Positions 1 through 12,400 of a stretch of DNA of 42,668 nucleotides are shown here, in pieces. Location of the stretch: positions 126,404 through 169,071 of the forward strand of contig NW_019091697.1 of assembly GCF_001949145.1 (NCBI RefSeq), read 5' to 3'. A program made the translations under genes and the position numbers. Within the stretch, counting starts at the first letter, position 1, and the number at the start of each line of letters is the position of its first letter. A model generated the notes under the pieces. The model was not told where the DNA came from. It did no database searches and was given only the letters and a program-made list of their open reading frames with translations. This DNA comes from Acanthaster planci (taxonomy: Eukaryota > Echinodermata > Asteroidea > Valvatida > Acanthasteridae).

Positions 1-272
1 TTGTACATTGAAACAAATATATACCATTGAAGATAAATATGTATACAAACACAAATATCAAAGTATATCCATGTATAAAAATGAAAATGAACAAAATACC
101 TAGGCTATGTACAATAAAAATGTTATTGAAATTTATAAATATTCAGTAATCTGAATTATGTACAAGACAAAAAAGATAGACCAACAGGACAGCTAAGAAT
201 TATGTGTGGAAAAATGGGTGATATTAACTTCAACCCCCCCCCATAACAAGAAACTCTTTGTCTGCCTTTCAG

Positions 273-459
273 TCCGGATGATCCCAAGTGCCAGTGTGGC
301 AATCGCAAGTCGGACCACGATGATCGCTTCCTTAACAACCCAGACCCTAAGGCCAAGTGGAAGGTGGAGACGCACACCCACACCAGTGCCACCAACGCCT
401 ATGGGGAGATTGAGTTCATCGGGGCAGCCGGAGCAGGCTTGGGGCTCAAGCTGCGCAAG
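273..459 (+). CDS. trpm2: trpm2 exon 1 in window (N-terminal homology region, residues 1-62)
   Basis: The acceptor is ctgcctttcag and the donor aag|gtagag. It begins with one base completing an upstream codon, so at least one earlier exon lies outside the window. The encoded CxCG pair (C6, C8) and the following GEIEF stretch match the segment before the first TRPM homology region, where TRPM2 has its own CxCG and G-D-I-V-F. Confidence 0.85.
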
Positions 460-3400
460 GTAGAGTCCGTGAATGGGGCAGGCCAATAGGTCTGGCTCAT
501 TGCATTATCTTGTCAAAAACTATTCCTAAATCTCCCCCTAATCTTTCTCAGTGTGTGAGCCAGTCTGATCCTGCAATATGGACCAGGGAGGAACTGGAAC
601 GAGAGGTGTTGCTTCGGCACTGAAAAATCCGAGCAAAGCTTCAACCTTCGGGCCTATGATCTTCCTTTTGATTAACCATGAACTGCTTTACAATTCAGAT
701 GATACAGTAAATCCAGGCCTCAACCCCCTTTACATGGCCTGGCCAGATTTAAGTCCTGCCCACCTTAACCACTTGCTGCTAGGGAACCCCACTTTCGAGT
801 GCCCTGGGTTTATACGCAGAGCCGGGCTGCCGGAAATTGGACAAAAGAGCTGGTCCATTTAACAAAAGACAGTACTCGGAACAAAAGACCTGCTGCTGGG
901 AATTGCCATCATTTTTTGACTTGCATTTTTCATAGGTAATCTTTCACTGTTTCTAAACAGTATACCACTGTTTTGGGCATTGTGCACCCACGGATAAGCA
1001 CCGTGGACAAAAGTGCTCCAGGGCCCTATTGATGAGTGACACAGCACTGCTGCATGCTAATCCAGCTGGGTTTGAAAAGATGCCATTAGTGTTCACTGGG
1101 GACAAAGGAACTTACGTGTACGCAACACCTTCTCAATTCTGGGCTCTCTTTACAGGGCAGCAGGCCTGGCTGAAATACTCAGGAGTTGATGAAGGTACCT
1201 GTCAGCTTAGAGTAGCCACCAAACAGTCTTTCGTGTGGGTGTAAATGTGCATTACTTGAAATGATGAATTTTTAAAGAATTTTAAAAAATCTGAAAATCT
1301 TGAAAATCTCCCATATTTATGCACAGCATTTTTCAAAGCACCCGGCAGCAAGTGGTTAAGCCAGTCTATATGGTTATTTCTCAGTTCCATTTGTCAGTGT
1401 GCAGGTAACTTGCACAATGTAACAATGGGCAAAACCTGAACAGCTGAATAGATAGACACACGCCCTTCTTCCCTTTGTTAACTGGGAAGGAAGAACTTTT
1501 GTCTGAGCAAAGGTAACTGCTGCAGTTAATTCAGTGGGAACAATGCCAGGACAGATCTGAGACGGGTAGACGAAAGTCCATCGGTCAAAGCAAGGCATTA
1601 AACAAAGGCCAAAGGCCCTGCTTTGACTGAGTGTGGCCTGACTTTTCGATGCCAAAACTAGATGCTGGTTCTGCTTTCCTCTCTTGGTTTCCCCCATCAA
1701 TGGAATGAGCCGCTGAGTGGGTTGTTTTTCATGTGCCACAGAGTTTGGCCTTTGAAAAGCTCGACATTATGAGTGACAAATTTTAAGAGTTCCCGTTGAG
1801 CTTAGTGTACCACGAGCAAGATTTTAACTTGAGTTGGGTCTGGCACAGGATGAATGCATCCTCAAACCTTCCAAACCAAGGTTTTGTCCTGGTCACCAGC
1901 TAGATTACATGCACAGTAAAATCTCGATAACTCAAAGTCAGTTAACTCAAAACTCCGCTTAACTCGAAGAATAATTAATTCCCGCTGAAATAATAGGCTT
2001 TTATGTTTCCAAAAACATATCCGTAAGTCAAACTGCTCACGTTGCTGGATTTGTTTACCTCAAAGTTTTTGTGTAGCAGATCCAAAAGAAAGCGCCGCTA
2101 AAATACTTCCAGAAAGTGTAAACAGAATGCTGGTCTAGTTATGAATCATTTCTGACACACACACTTCTTCTCTTCACACCAGAACACTTGCAAGCGCGCT
2201 ACAATGATGATCGATCTAAACACGTAACCACACCGTGACAGCAAAATCCGACTTCCAGGAATTGTTACCGTGGGCCCATTGTAGCCCGTGCATTGGCAGG
2301 CCAACTGATGGCTCTTTGCGGTGGCTGTGGCAATGCATTGGAGATCTTTGTGCCGCACACGCCTGTGCGATGGCTGCCCAATTAGAGCCACAAACCACAG
2401 CATGCTCATGTGCAGTGGACCAACCACGTGACTGCAATGCAGAGCTTTTGCCTAGCCAAATCTCACTTCAAGAAATAAACAAAAGTTTGAAAATAATGAA
2501 CGAAGGACAAAACATAAAAACAGACACAATAGCATTTTTGCTTTTACAAAATTTTATTCAAGCGCAAAAAGGTGCGCCCTCGTGATGAAAAAAGTCGTCT
2601 GACTCATCGGGAAACCACGCCCGAGTATGTATGTGCAAGGCGCTGCGGTATCAGAAATGGGACCACCACAATGCGTTACACATGCACAACGCAAAAGAAA
2701 GATTTGCCACACAAAGGTACACAGTTTAAATGATTTACAGTACATGTAATGTGTTATTTATCAGGCGATTGACAACAAAAATCCTCCGCAAAAATGTCTT
2801 TCTATGAACAAAAACTTGTGGCACCAAAGTATAAAATAATCACAATGTCATTTCAAAAGTCATCGTAGGGAGATTTACGGTAACTGTGCTTCAGCGTATA
2901 GGTACATGTTATGATACACATCGTAACAATGACTTAACTTCAAAAGAAATGGGGACCTTCTTTTAACTTGAATTTCGGATAACTCCAATTTTTTGTCCAA
3001 TCCCTAGAGATTTGAGGTACCAAGATTTTATTGTAAATGTTATCACAGAAGCACAACTTACTTAGCACTTCCTGAGGGTCTGTGGCCACGAGACTAAAGA
3101 ATGACAACCTTACATGGATGGGACTTGAACCAACAACCTTGAGTCAAGCAGTGAAATAGCACAGGATATCTCACTAGTTGTCTGCAGGATCAAGTGGCAA
3201 GACTAGGGCTTATTTCACCAGAGCTGCNCATGCTAATCCAGCAATGTTTGAAAAGATGCCATTCGCGTTCACTGGGCACAAAGGAACTTACGCAACACCT
3301 TACAATTCTGGGCTCTCTTTAGAGGGCAGCAGGCCTGGCTGAAATACTCCGGAGTCAATGAAGATGACCTGTCAGCTTAGAGTAGCCACCAAACAGTCAT

Positions 3401-6400
3401 TCGTGTGGGTGTAAATGTCCATCACATGAAATGATGAATTTTTGAAGAATTTTAAAAACTGAAAATCTTGAAAATCTCCCATATGTGCACAGCATTTTTC
3501 AAAGCACCCGGCAGCAAGTGGTTAAGCCAGTCTATATGGTTATTCCTCAGTTCCATTTGTCAGTGTGCAGGTAACTTGCACAATGGAACAATTGGCAAAA
3601 TCTGAACAGCTGAATAGATAGACACACGCCCTTCTTCCCTTTGTTAACTGGGAAGGAAGAACTTTTGTCTGAACACTGGTAACTGCTGCAGTTAATTCAG
3701 TGGGAACAATGCCCAGGACAGATCTGAGACGGGTAGACGAAAGTCCATCGTTCAAAGCAAGGCATTAAACAAAGGCCAAAGGCCCTGCTTTGACTGAGTG
3801 TGGCCTGACTTTTCAATGCCAAAACTAGATGCTGGTTCTGCTTTCCTCTCTGGGTTTTTCCATCAATGGAATGAGCCGTTGAGTGGGTTGTTTTTCATGT
3901 GCCACAGAGTTTGGCCTTTAAAAAGCTCGACATTATGAGTGACAAATTTTGAGAGTTCCTTTTGAGCTAGTGTACCACGAGCAAGATTTTAACTTGAGTG
4001 GGGTCTGGCACAGGATGAATGCATCAAGATGCGCAAAAAGGTGCGCCCTCATGTGATGAAAAAAGTCGTCTGACTCATCGGGAAACCACGCCCGAGTACG
4101 TATGTGCAAGGTGCTGCATTGCGGTGCGGGATCAGAAATGGGACCACCACAATGTGTCACACATGCACAACGCAAAAGAAAGATTTGCCACACAAAGGTA
4201 CATAGTTTAAATGATTTACAGTACATGTAATGTTATTTATCAGGCGATTGACAACAAAAATCCTCCACAAAAATGTCTTTCTATGCACAAAAACTTGTGG
4301 CACCAAAGTATAAAATAACCAAAATGTCATTTCAAAAGTCATTGTAGTGAGATTTACAGTAACTGTGAATCAGCGTATAGGTACGTGTTATGATACACAT
4401 TGTAACAATGACTTAACTTCAAAAGAAATGGGGACCTTCTTTTAACTTGAATTTCGGATAACTCCAATTTTTTTGTCCAATCCCTAGAGATTTGAGGTAC
4501 CAAGATTTTATTGTAAATGTTATCACAGAAGCACAACTTACTTAGCACTTCCTGAGGGTCTGTGGCCACGAGATTAAAGAATGACAACCTTACATGGATG
4601 GGACTTGAACCAACAACCTTGAGTCCAGCAGTGAAATAGCATAGGATATCTCACTAGTTGTCTGCAGGATCAAGTGGCAAGACTTACAATAATGATCTGG
4701 GGCTTATTTCACAGAGCTGCTTAAGCACAAAATTTGCTTAAACCTTGCTTCACGAATCAGGTAACCAGCCAAAGCTCCATGTGATGTACAATGTATATTG
4801 TTTTGGGATTGTATTTAGCTGTCTTTTGGTTAGCATGACAATCAGAGTTTGAGCTGGTACCTTTGGTTTTTTTTTAAGCAAGGTTTTTCATGCTTAAGCA
4901 AATTTTATCCTTAAGCATCTCTATGAAATTGGCCCCAGGTTTCAGCATTATAAAGTTTGGTGGGTTTAATCTTTGGAATTGAAACCAGTGTTTGCTCTTG
5001 CTAATAACAACTCTTTACCATTTCCCATCCTCTTATTTTTTCCCCACTGACATTCAGTACATTCGAGTGGACCACAGCATCCACCCAAACCGCCTGATGC
5101 AGCTGCTGAATACTCAGTGGAACCTCGGCACGCCCAAGCTCCTCATCTCGGTCACGGGAGGGGCCAGAAACTTCCACATGAACACCAAGCTCAAGAACGT
5201 CTTCAGGAAGGGACTGATCAAGGCTGCTCTGAGCACAGGTAGCCAGCATGAAACGAAGAGGAAGAGTCTAATTCCATTGCCTTATTTTCCCACACGTTTA
5301 AGTGGAAACCAAATTCTGTTGAAACTTGGACCATGTGCATTATAAGGCAACATCTGTGAAGCGTTGCAGATTTACAGAGCAATGCATTCAGGCCCCAGTT
5401 CTTGATCGCATCTCATGAAGGTTAATTTATACATTCTTCAGTGATCGGAACTACGTTATGTGCATATAGATACTGTATGTTTTGTGCAGTTCTTTGTGTT
5501 TGACACTCTCTTCATGCTGCCCCGCTAGCTGTGCTTGCTGCTAAGGTACTTATTACCAGTATGTCATACATGGCATACGTCCATAAGTGTTGGATAAGTA
5601 GCCACCTCTCTAGCTGGAAGAGAGGGCTGGACAGTACCCTCCCAGCTTTGGCCAGAGCAGTTGTCTGATATATCGTCATCCCGTTGGTCTAGTTTATATC
5701 CTATGTTACTTACCACTCAAGGTGCCTGGATCATCACTGGCGGTACTCACGCCGGTGTCATGAAGTACGTCGGGGATGCTATCAAGGACTACTCCCTAGC
5801 CAGTAGCATCACAGGCAGATCCAATGTTGTAGCCATCGGCTTTGCATCGTGGGGCGTGATCGACCAGCGGGAGAAGCTTATTAGTGACAAGGTGAGATTG
5901 TTAAGTCGCTGTGATGCATTGACCACCATATCAACGGCTGACCCCATGTATTCACTTTAATCATGATAGTATAGCTTTCTTCAGGCAAACGCGAAACAGT
6001 TTCATTAACACTTCACATTTGTCGCTTGGTCATTCCATCAGGGGACAGTTTCATAGAGCTGCTTAAGCACAAAATTTGCTTAAGCACGAAAAACCCTTGC
6101 TTAATTAATGAACAAAGGTTACCAGCTCAAACTCTGGGTGATTGTCATGCTCACCAAAAGACGGGTAGATACCATTCCAAAACAATACACATCACAAGAA
6201 GTTTTGGCTGGTAACCTGATTTATCAAGCAAGGTTTTTTACACGTATTTTTCTTAAGCAGCACTATGAAATTGGCCCCAGGTTGGGCTGTTTCACTTATT
6301 TGTGCATACCTATGCATTCAAAGCTCATGTTGGCTTATGTAGTATGGAAGTGGTGTTTTTATTTTAAACTATTTGTAAATTGAGAAGTTTACCCCTTCTC

Positions 6401-9400
6401 GGCGGGAATTTCTTTCCGAAAGCCGACTCCAAGAATTCCAGCCTTGCCTGGCCACGAAGGCCACCTGCCAAACTGCAAATTCTTGGTTTGTGGCCCAGCG
6501 TGCTCTGCACGCTTTGAATTACACGGTGAAAAGGCTGATTGTTCGGTGGCATGCGGCTCTACTCACGCTTCCACATTCCCGTTGCCTCTTTTCAAAGTGG
6601 GGACTATTGTGAAGCTGGTGATTATGATGCAAATTCGGTCTTTTCAATTCAGGGCTACACACAAAGACCAATTACCATATACACAAGAGCCAGGGTCTGC
6701 CTTCTTTCACCGTGTTCGCTTGAGCGTGGGCCGAGAATAATAGCTGAAAAGCGGGCTGAGGACCTCAATTTTTACAGCGTTTCTTTACGCGTCCCACCAT
6801 TTTTTTTTTCAAAATCACTGTGAGTGTTTATGATTTGTGCTATTTTTCTGTGGTGTCCACAGTTTTACCAAATCCAGTGTTATCTTTTTAATGGATTAAA
6901 TGTACATGTAATAACGGGAGTGAATTGCGCATTACGAAGATGATAACATCTATGCCTCTCTGACCTGAATAAAGTTTTCACACAAAATTACTTGTTTTGA
7001 GCAAAACCACTGCACTGACAAAACACAATCCATTAATTCTATACAAGCGACAAGTGTGGTGTCCCACTGTGTAGATCGTGTTGCATCAGTAGATTTGCTT
7101 TTATTTGGAACATTCCGATACAGTTGTAATTTTGTTTTTTAATACAAACACGTGTTGGTGCTTGTTTTATTCATAAACAACATCTTAAAGGCTGTGAAAT
7201 ATGCAGCGTGTTTGCAAAGAAACTCATTTTAAAAGTCTGATATGTACGCAGTCTCCTTCATGGTTTTTTTGCATAGGTAACATGTGTGCCCATCTATTTT
7301 TACCTATCCCCCACTTTATTAAATGACTCTAGCCCAAAAATTTATCACTTACCATACCACATTGGGAAGGTCACAGGGATATTATTCTGGGATATATCAG
7401 TACATTTCCTGTAAAAGCTGTTTTTCATCTGGTGTCCTTGTTACCGCACGTGGGTTTTGTGCACTAAATGGAGTTGTGGCACCAGCCTGCTTACAGAGCT
7501 ACAAAGCTCGAGCATGTCAAGTGGGCCAGTGTAGCATCCTTCAAAAGAAGCTTCCCCCATGCCTACATTTGGTTGTAAACAGACATAACAGGGTATAAAG
7601 TAACTGGTTTTTAGCAGGAAATATAAACCAATTGTTTAGATTGATTTGGATCATGTTTGTCAAATGTACAGGAATCACACACTAGGCCTAGGCCTTTACG
7701 TTAGGCCTAATATCCTGGGGTGATCAGGTGGTCATGGGCTCTGGTGGTGAACACAGGATCTAACATACGGTTAGGAAATGACAGTGTTGGCCTAGTCCAA
7801 AACTCGCTTTTGAAGTGCAGGGTTGTGTCTTATAATTTCTCCCCCAAAAATAATGCAATTTTTAAAAAGAATTCAAACCGAATTTTGTTTTGTTTTGTTT
7901 TGTTTTTTTCATTTTTTTTGACGGATTAACACATGGCTCCTAGAGGAGCACAGCTACATGTACATGTACCTTCATCCACTGGCTGACATCAAGAACAAAA
8001 ACCAATACTCCTGAGCTGTTGATAGGCTCAAGAGTTGTTTTTTTTATTTTAAGAACTAAACACAATGTAATTACAAAACTTATTATTCCCCAAATTTGTA
8101 AATGCCCGTTTTGGATTTATTTTGAAAATAATGGAAGCTATCCACTTCATTTACAGTGTGTTTGAAAATTGTNGAATTGTACATGTACTTGAATGTATGG
8201 GTTTATTTCAATTTCCAACCTAAGATATCTGGGCAGCTGATATACACATCTGAGCAACATTTGTTTCCAATAAAAGCCTTTACTGTGGTGCCAATGTGCG
8301 GTACTTCATTGTTGAATTTAACACCACTGCAGCCGCTTTGACATTGTGAACTGCATGAACGGCCAGAATATCTCATTTCAATAATGAACTGCACAGGCTC
8401 TGGTGAAATCGAATTGTTTTCCTATGAATGCATTATTTATTATAAGTAAACTGTTTACATTCTGATGTTGTAGGTAAGTGAACAAAACTCCTGATAAAAA
8501 GCAAATGGAATGATGCAGACTCACATTTCTGGCTGCCTAAAACCTTGTTTCAATACCGAAAGTCTTGAAGTAGCGTCCATGTTACGTACATGTACAGTGT
8601 TTTGTATGCCAAAATTTCAGTCCGCCCCACCAAATTTCTGCATATTCTGAAAGTCATTGTGTTTCATTTTTTTCATTTATATTCGAGTTCAGCGACTTTC
8701 TACCGGAGAATCTTCTATGTACTACACCAGTTGTAATTACAGGAGATTTGAATGTTATATTGATGACAATGATAATTCTGAGTCAGTGTCATTCAGAAAC
8801 TTTATTGAGTCTTTTGGTTGTACTTGTAAGAGTAATCTCGGCGGTAATTTGCCAGATAATCAAAACGATCTAGTTACTCTGTACAGTGACACACTTTGTC
8901 TGTTTTGGACAAGCATGCACCTTTGATAACGAAACGTGTTAATGCATGTACGAAAGCGCCATGGATTACTGATGAAATCAGGAAAGAAAAGAGAGAAAGG
9001 AGAAAAGCAGAAAAACGGTGGGTCCAAATAAAGTTGCCTTGTGATCATGAAAGGTATAAACTGGCTCGTAACAAAACAATCTTGGTGATGCACACTGCTC
9101 GCCGCAGGTATTATTCAAACATAATACACGATAAGGGCAATGATCAAAAGAAAATGTTTAATACAAAACAGTTGTTGAACATGTCAACACAGCATTTCGA
9201 CTTGCTTTCAAACTTGGTCAAATCTAATTTTGTTGATGACCTTGGCAAGTTTTTTCAAGACAAAATTGTAAATATTCATTCAACTATTGAATTGACTCCA
9301 ATTGACAAGGACACATATGCAGCTTACACAAGGGGGGTTCAATACTGAGAGCCTACACCTCACAGAGTTTAAACCATTGTCTGAATGTGATGTAAAAAGC

Positions 9401-12400
9401 TTGTGTTAAAATCAAGCAAAAAATCATGTCTTCTCTATCCTGTTCCAACAAGGCTTGTTTTAGAGTGCATAGACACCCTGATACCTGTTCTCACAAAAAT
9501 GATCAATTTGTCTCGAGATAATGGTGAGTTTTCATCCAACTGGAGTGGCTGCAGTTTGTCCTCTGCTCAAGAAACCAGGACTTGAGCCGAACGTTGTTAA
9601 TTCCAGGCCCGTCAGCAATCTGCAGTACATTTCTAAACTTGTTGAAAGTGCTGCTGCAGAACAAATCTCTCAACACCTTCATTCTAATCTGTTGCTACCT
9701 GCCACTCAGTCTGCATACAGACGCTTTCATAGCACAGAAACTGCACTGCTGAGAATCAAGAGTGATCTCCTCATGGCTATGGACCAGCAAAAGGTGACTC
9801 TGCTCGTCCTTTTAGATTTAAGTGCCGCTTTTGACACTCTTGATCCTAACATTTTATTGCATACACTGCAAACCCACTTTGGTATTGGCGGAACTGTCCT
9901 ACACTGTATTGAGTCTTATCTTAGTGGCAGACAGCAACAGATAGTCATTGGTGATGTACATGTAATTTCCAGAAAATTTGGTATTTCATCTGGTGTCCCA
10001 CAAGGTTCCTGTTTGGGTCCTATTCATTTTACTCTTTACACAAGTAACCTGATACACATGATTAATATACACTATCCTCAAGTCTCTTGTCACTGTTATG
10101 CTGATGATACACAACTTTACATTTCCTTCAACCCAGCTATTGATCAACAGACCCTAGGTCTATCGACACTACAACAATGTATTGTTCACATTAGCTCATG
10201 GATGCTTGGTAAGAAACTAATGCTAAACGATAATTAAACAGAGTTTTTGCTTGTCGGAACCGCCAAGCAGCTTACTAAGATGAATATTGACAGCATAACA
10301 GTTGGAACTGCTGAAGTTCAGCCATCCACAGCTGTGAAAAACCTGGGTGTGCAGTTAGATTTCCACCTTAATATGGATCGACATATAACTAATATTTGTA
10401 GGGGTGCATTTTACCTTCTGTATAACCTACATGTATGTCACATTCGGAAATACTTCAGTCAGACTTGTACTGAAACCTTGGTACGAGCATTCATTATGTG
10501 TAAGGTTGACTATTGTAAGGGTTTGGTATATGGACTTCCCGATTCTCAGATATCAAAGCTACAAAAAATGCGGAATGCTTGTGCCAGACTAGTGTGTAAC
10601 TCTGCTAAATACTGCCACATTTTCCCTTTGTTGGTTAAATGACTCTGGTTGCCTATTCGACAAAGAATTACATTTAACATACTTTTGATAACATATAAGG
10701 CTTTGCACGGCTTTGCACCAGGTTATATCTCAGAATTACTAACACCTAAATCCCAGTCACATACCGGTAGGTACAGTCTTCGTAGCTCACAGGACAGGTT
10801 GATCCTTAGTCATCCCTATCGTAGAACTAAGGCAACTTTGGAGATCGTGCACTGCTCCTAGGCTTTGGAACAACCTGCCCTTTCATGTAAGAAATGCTAT
10901 ATTTTTCGACACATTCAAGATTGTTCTAAAACCTCATCTCTTTCATGAAGCTTTTTTCCAACACCTGATTTTCATCTCTGCTAGTGATGGGTATTGTTAT
11001 GCGCTGTTGAGTATATTTGTATAGTATTTGCACAATATAAATGTTCCTTAGTATTATTATTATTATAACTTTTAAACAGATACACAAAGTATAAAAGTCA
11101 TCGATAGTATTCTGAAGAAAAAAGACTATTTCAAGACTACAGTTTGACAATGTACATGTGCATTATACCTTGAATTATGTTCGCAGACTAATGAAATTTC
11201 ACCTGATATTTAGTTGGTTTTTTTTTCTGAATTCTCTTTTTTGGATGAGGCTTTGTTTTTTCTCTATGGTAATGAACGAAAGGCTTACAAAACTTTCATC
11301 GCATGTCTCTACTATTCACAATTTTTTTTATTCATTAGAAGAAATTGCAGGTTTTTTTTATTTTGTTTCCAACAGGGTCGTTTCCCAGCCTATTTCCGCA
11401 TGGACACCAAGAATCGCAAGGGGGTCCTCCTGGACCCCAACCACACCCACTTCATCCTGGCAGATGATGGGACAGTGGGCAATTTCGGTGTGGAGATCAA
11501 ACTCCGAGCCAAGATGGAGAAGGAAATCTCTGAGCAGAAGGTGTATGGAAACACAAGTGAGTTGCTTCATGCAAAAGAATAAACCAGAAATGCTGGTCAA
11601 TGCAACAGTGCAAGAAGATGTTTTTCCACTGTTTGAAATGTTGTTACTTTTAGCCTTCCTGCATCCTTCAAAAATGTAGGTTTCCTTCTCTTTTTCCGAA
11701 GGTTTTTAGAATTGAGGAACTTAGACACACTGCTACTTTCACATGACGGTGAACGACCTTTATCTACAAAGTACATGTATGCAGAACATGCCAATACTGA
11801 CATTGAGAGATGAATGAAATATACCCGTTGGAAATTAACATGTCTACCTTTTTTGGTTGCCTCAGATGTGTCGGTACCGGTAGTGTGTGTGGTGGTGGAG
11901 GGAGGACCCAACACCATAGCTACGGTCTACGAGGCTGTCATGAACGGCACACCGGCTGTCATTATCGCAGGGTCGGGGAGAGCCGCCGACATTCTGGCAT
12001 TTGCTTTCCAGAGGGCACCAGAGGTGGAAAAGCTGGTCAAGGACAGTGTGGGAAACATCCGGAAAGAGTGAGTGACCAAGCCAAAGCCTGTTGGTCTGTC
12101 AGGCTGTCTGTCAAGGCCAAACGTCAGTGTGTCAGGCTGTCAATAGTTTTTTGGATTTCCTGGTTTTGTGTAAAATGTACTCAGGATATGGATTTTCTAT
12201 TTGGCACGGCTTTGCCAAAACTTGAAGTATTTTGCAAAGGAGAGACTGTTGGAGATTTTAGATAGAGCATGCCTTCTTTTGTTGTTACTCGCTCTGGTGT
12301 GTGATGAAATGAACCATGGGTATTCCGGTATTTTGTTGAACTCTTAAGGCGGACACCTACATGTAGTTTTTAGTTGTGTAAATGTGCCATACATGCACTT

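Larger units (their letters stand above)
1056..4720 (+). repeat. Tandem duplication of a MITE-rich block (about 1056-3227 and 3229-4720)
   Basis: The order 'right half of TTAA MITE - spacer - pogo-like MITE - spacer - left edge of foldback MITE' occurs twice at high identity. The second unit lacks the equivalent of about 1862-2560. The junction at 3223-3229 joins gagctgc to catgctaatcc across a single N, with gctgc shared by both parents. It may be a real duplication or two haplotypes placed in series by the assembler. Confidence 0.75.

Noticed and set aside
206-463. Open frames on both strands over trpm2 exon 1
   Set aside because: They are shadows of the true frame, which carries the CxCG and GEIEF family sequence and is bounded by good splice sites.
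11810-12265. 151-residue plus-strand frame over exon 5
   Set aside because: It overlaps exon 5 in another frame and runs through its donor; the family sequence EGGPNT is in the other frame.
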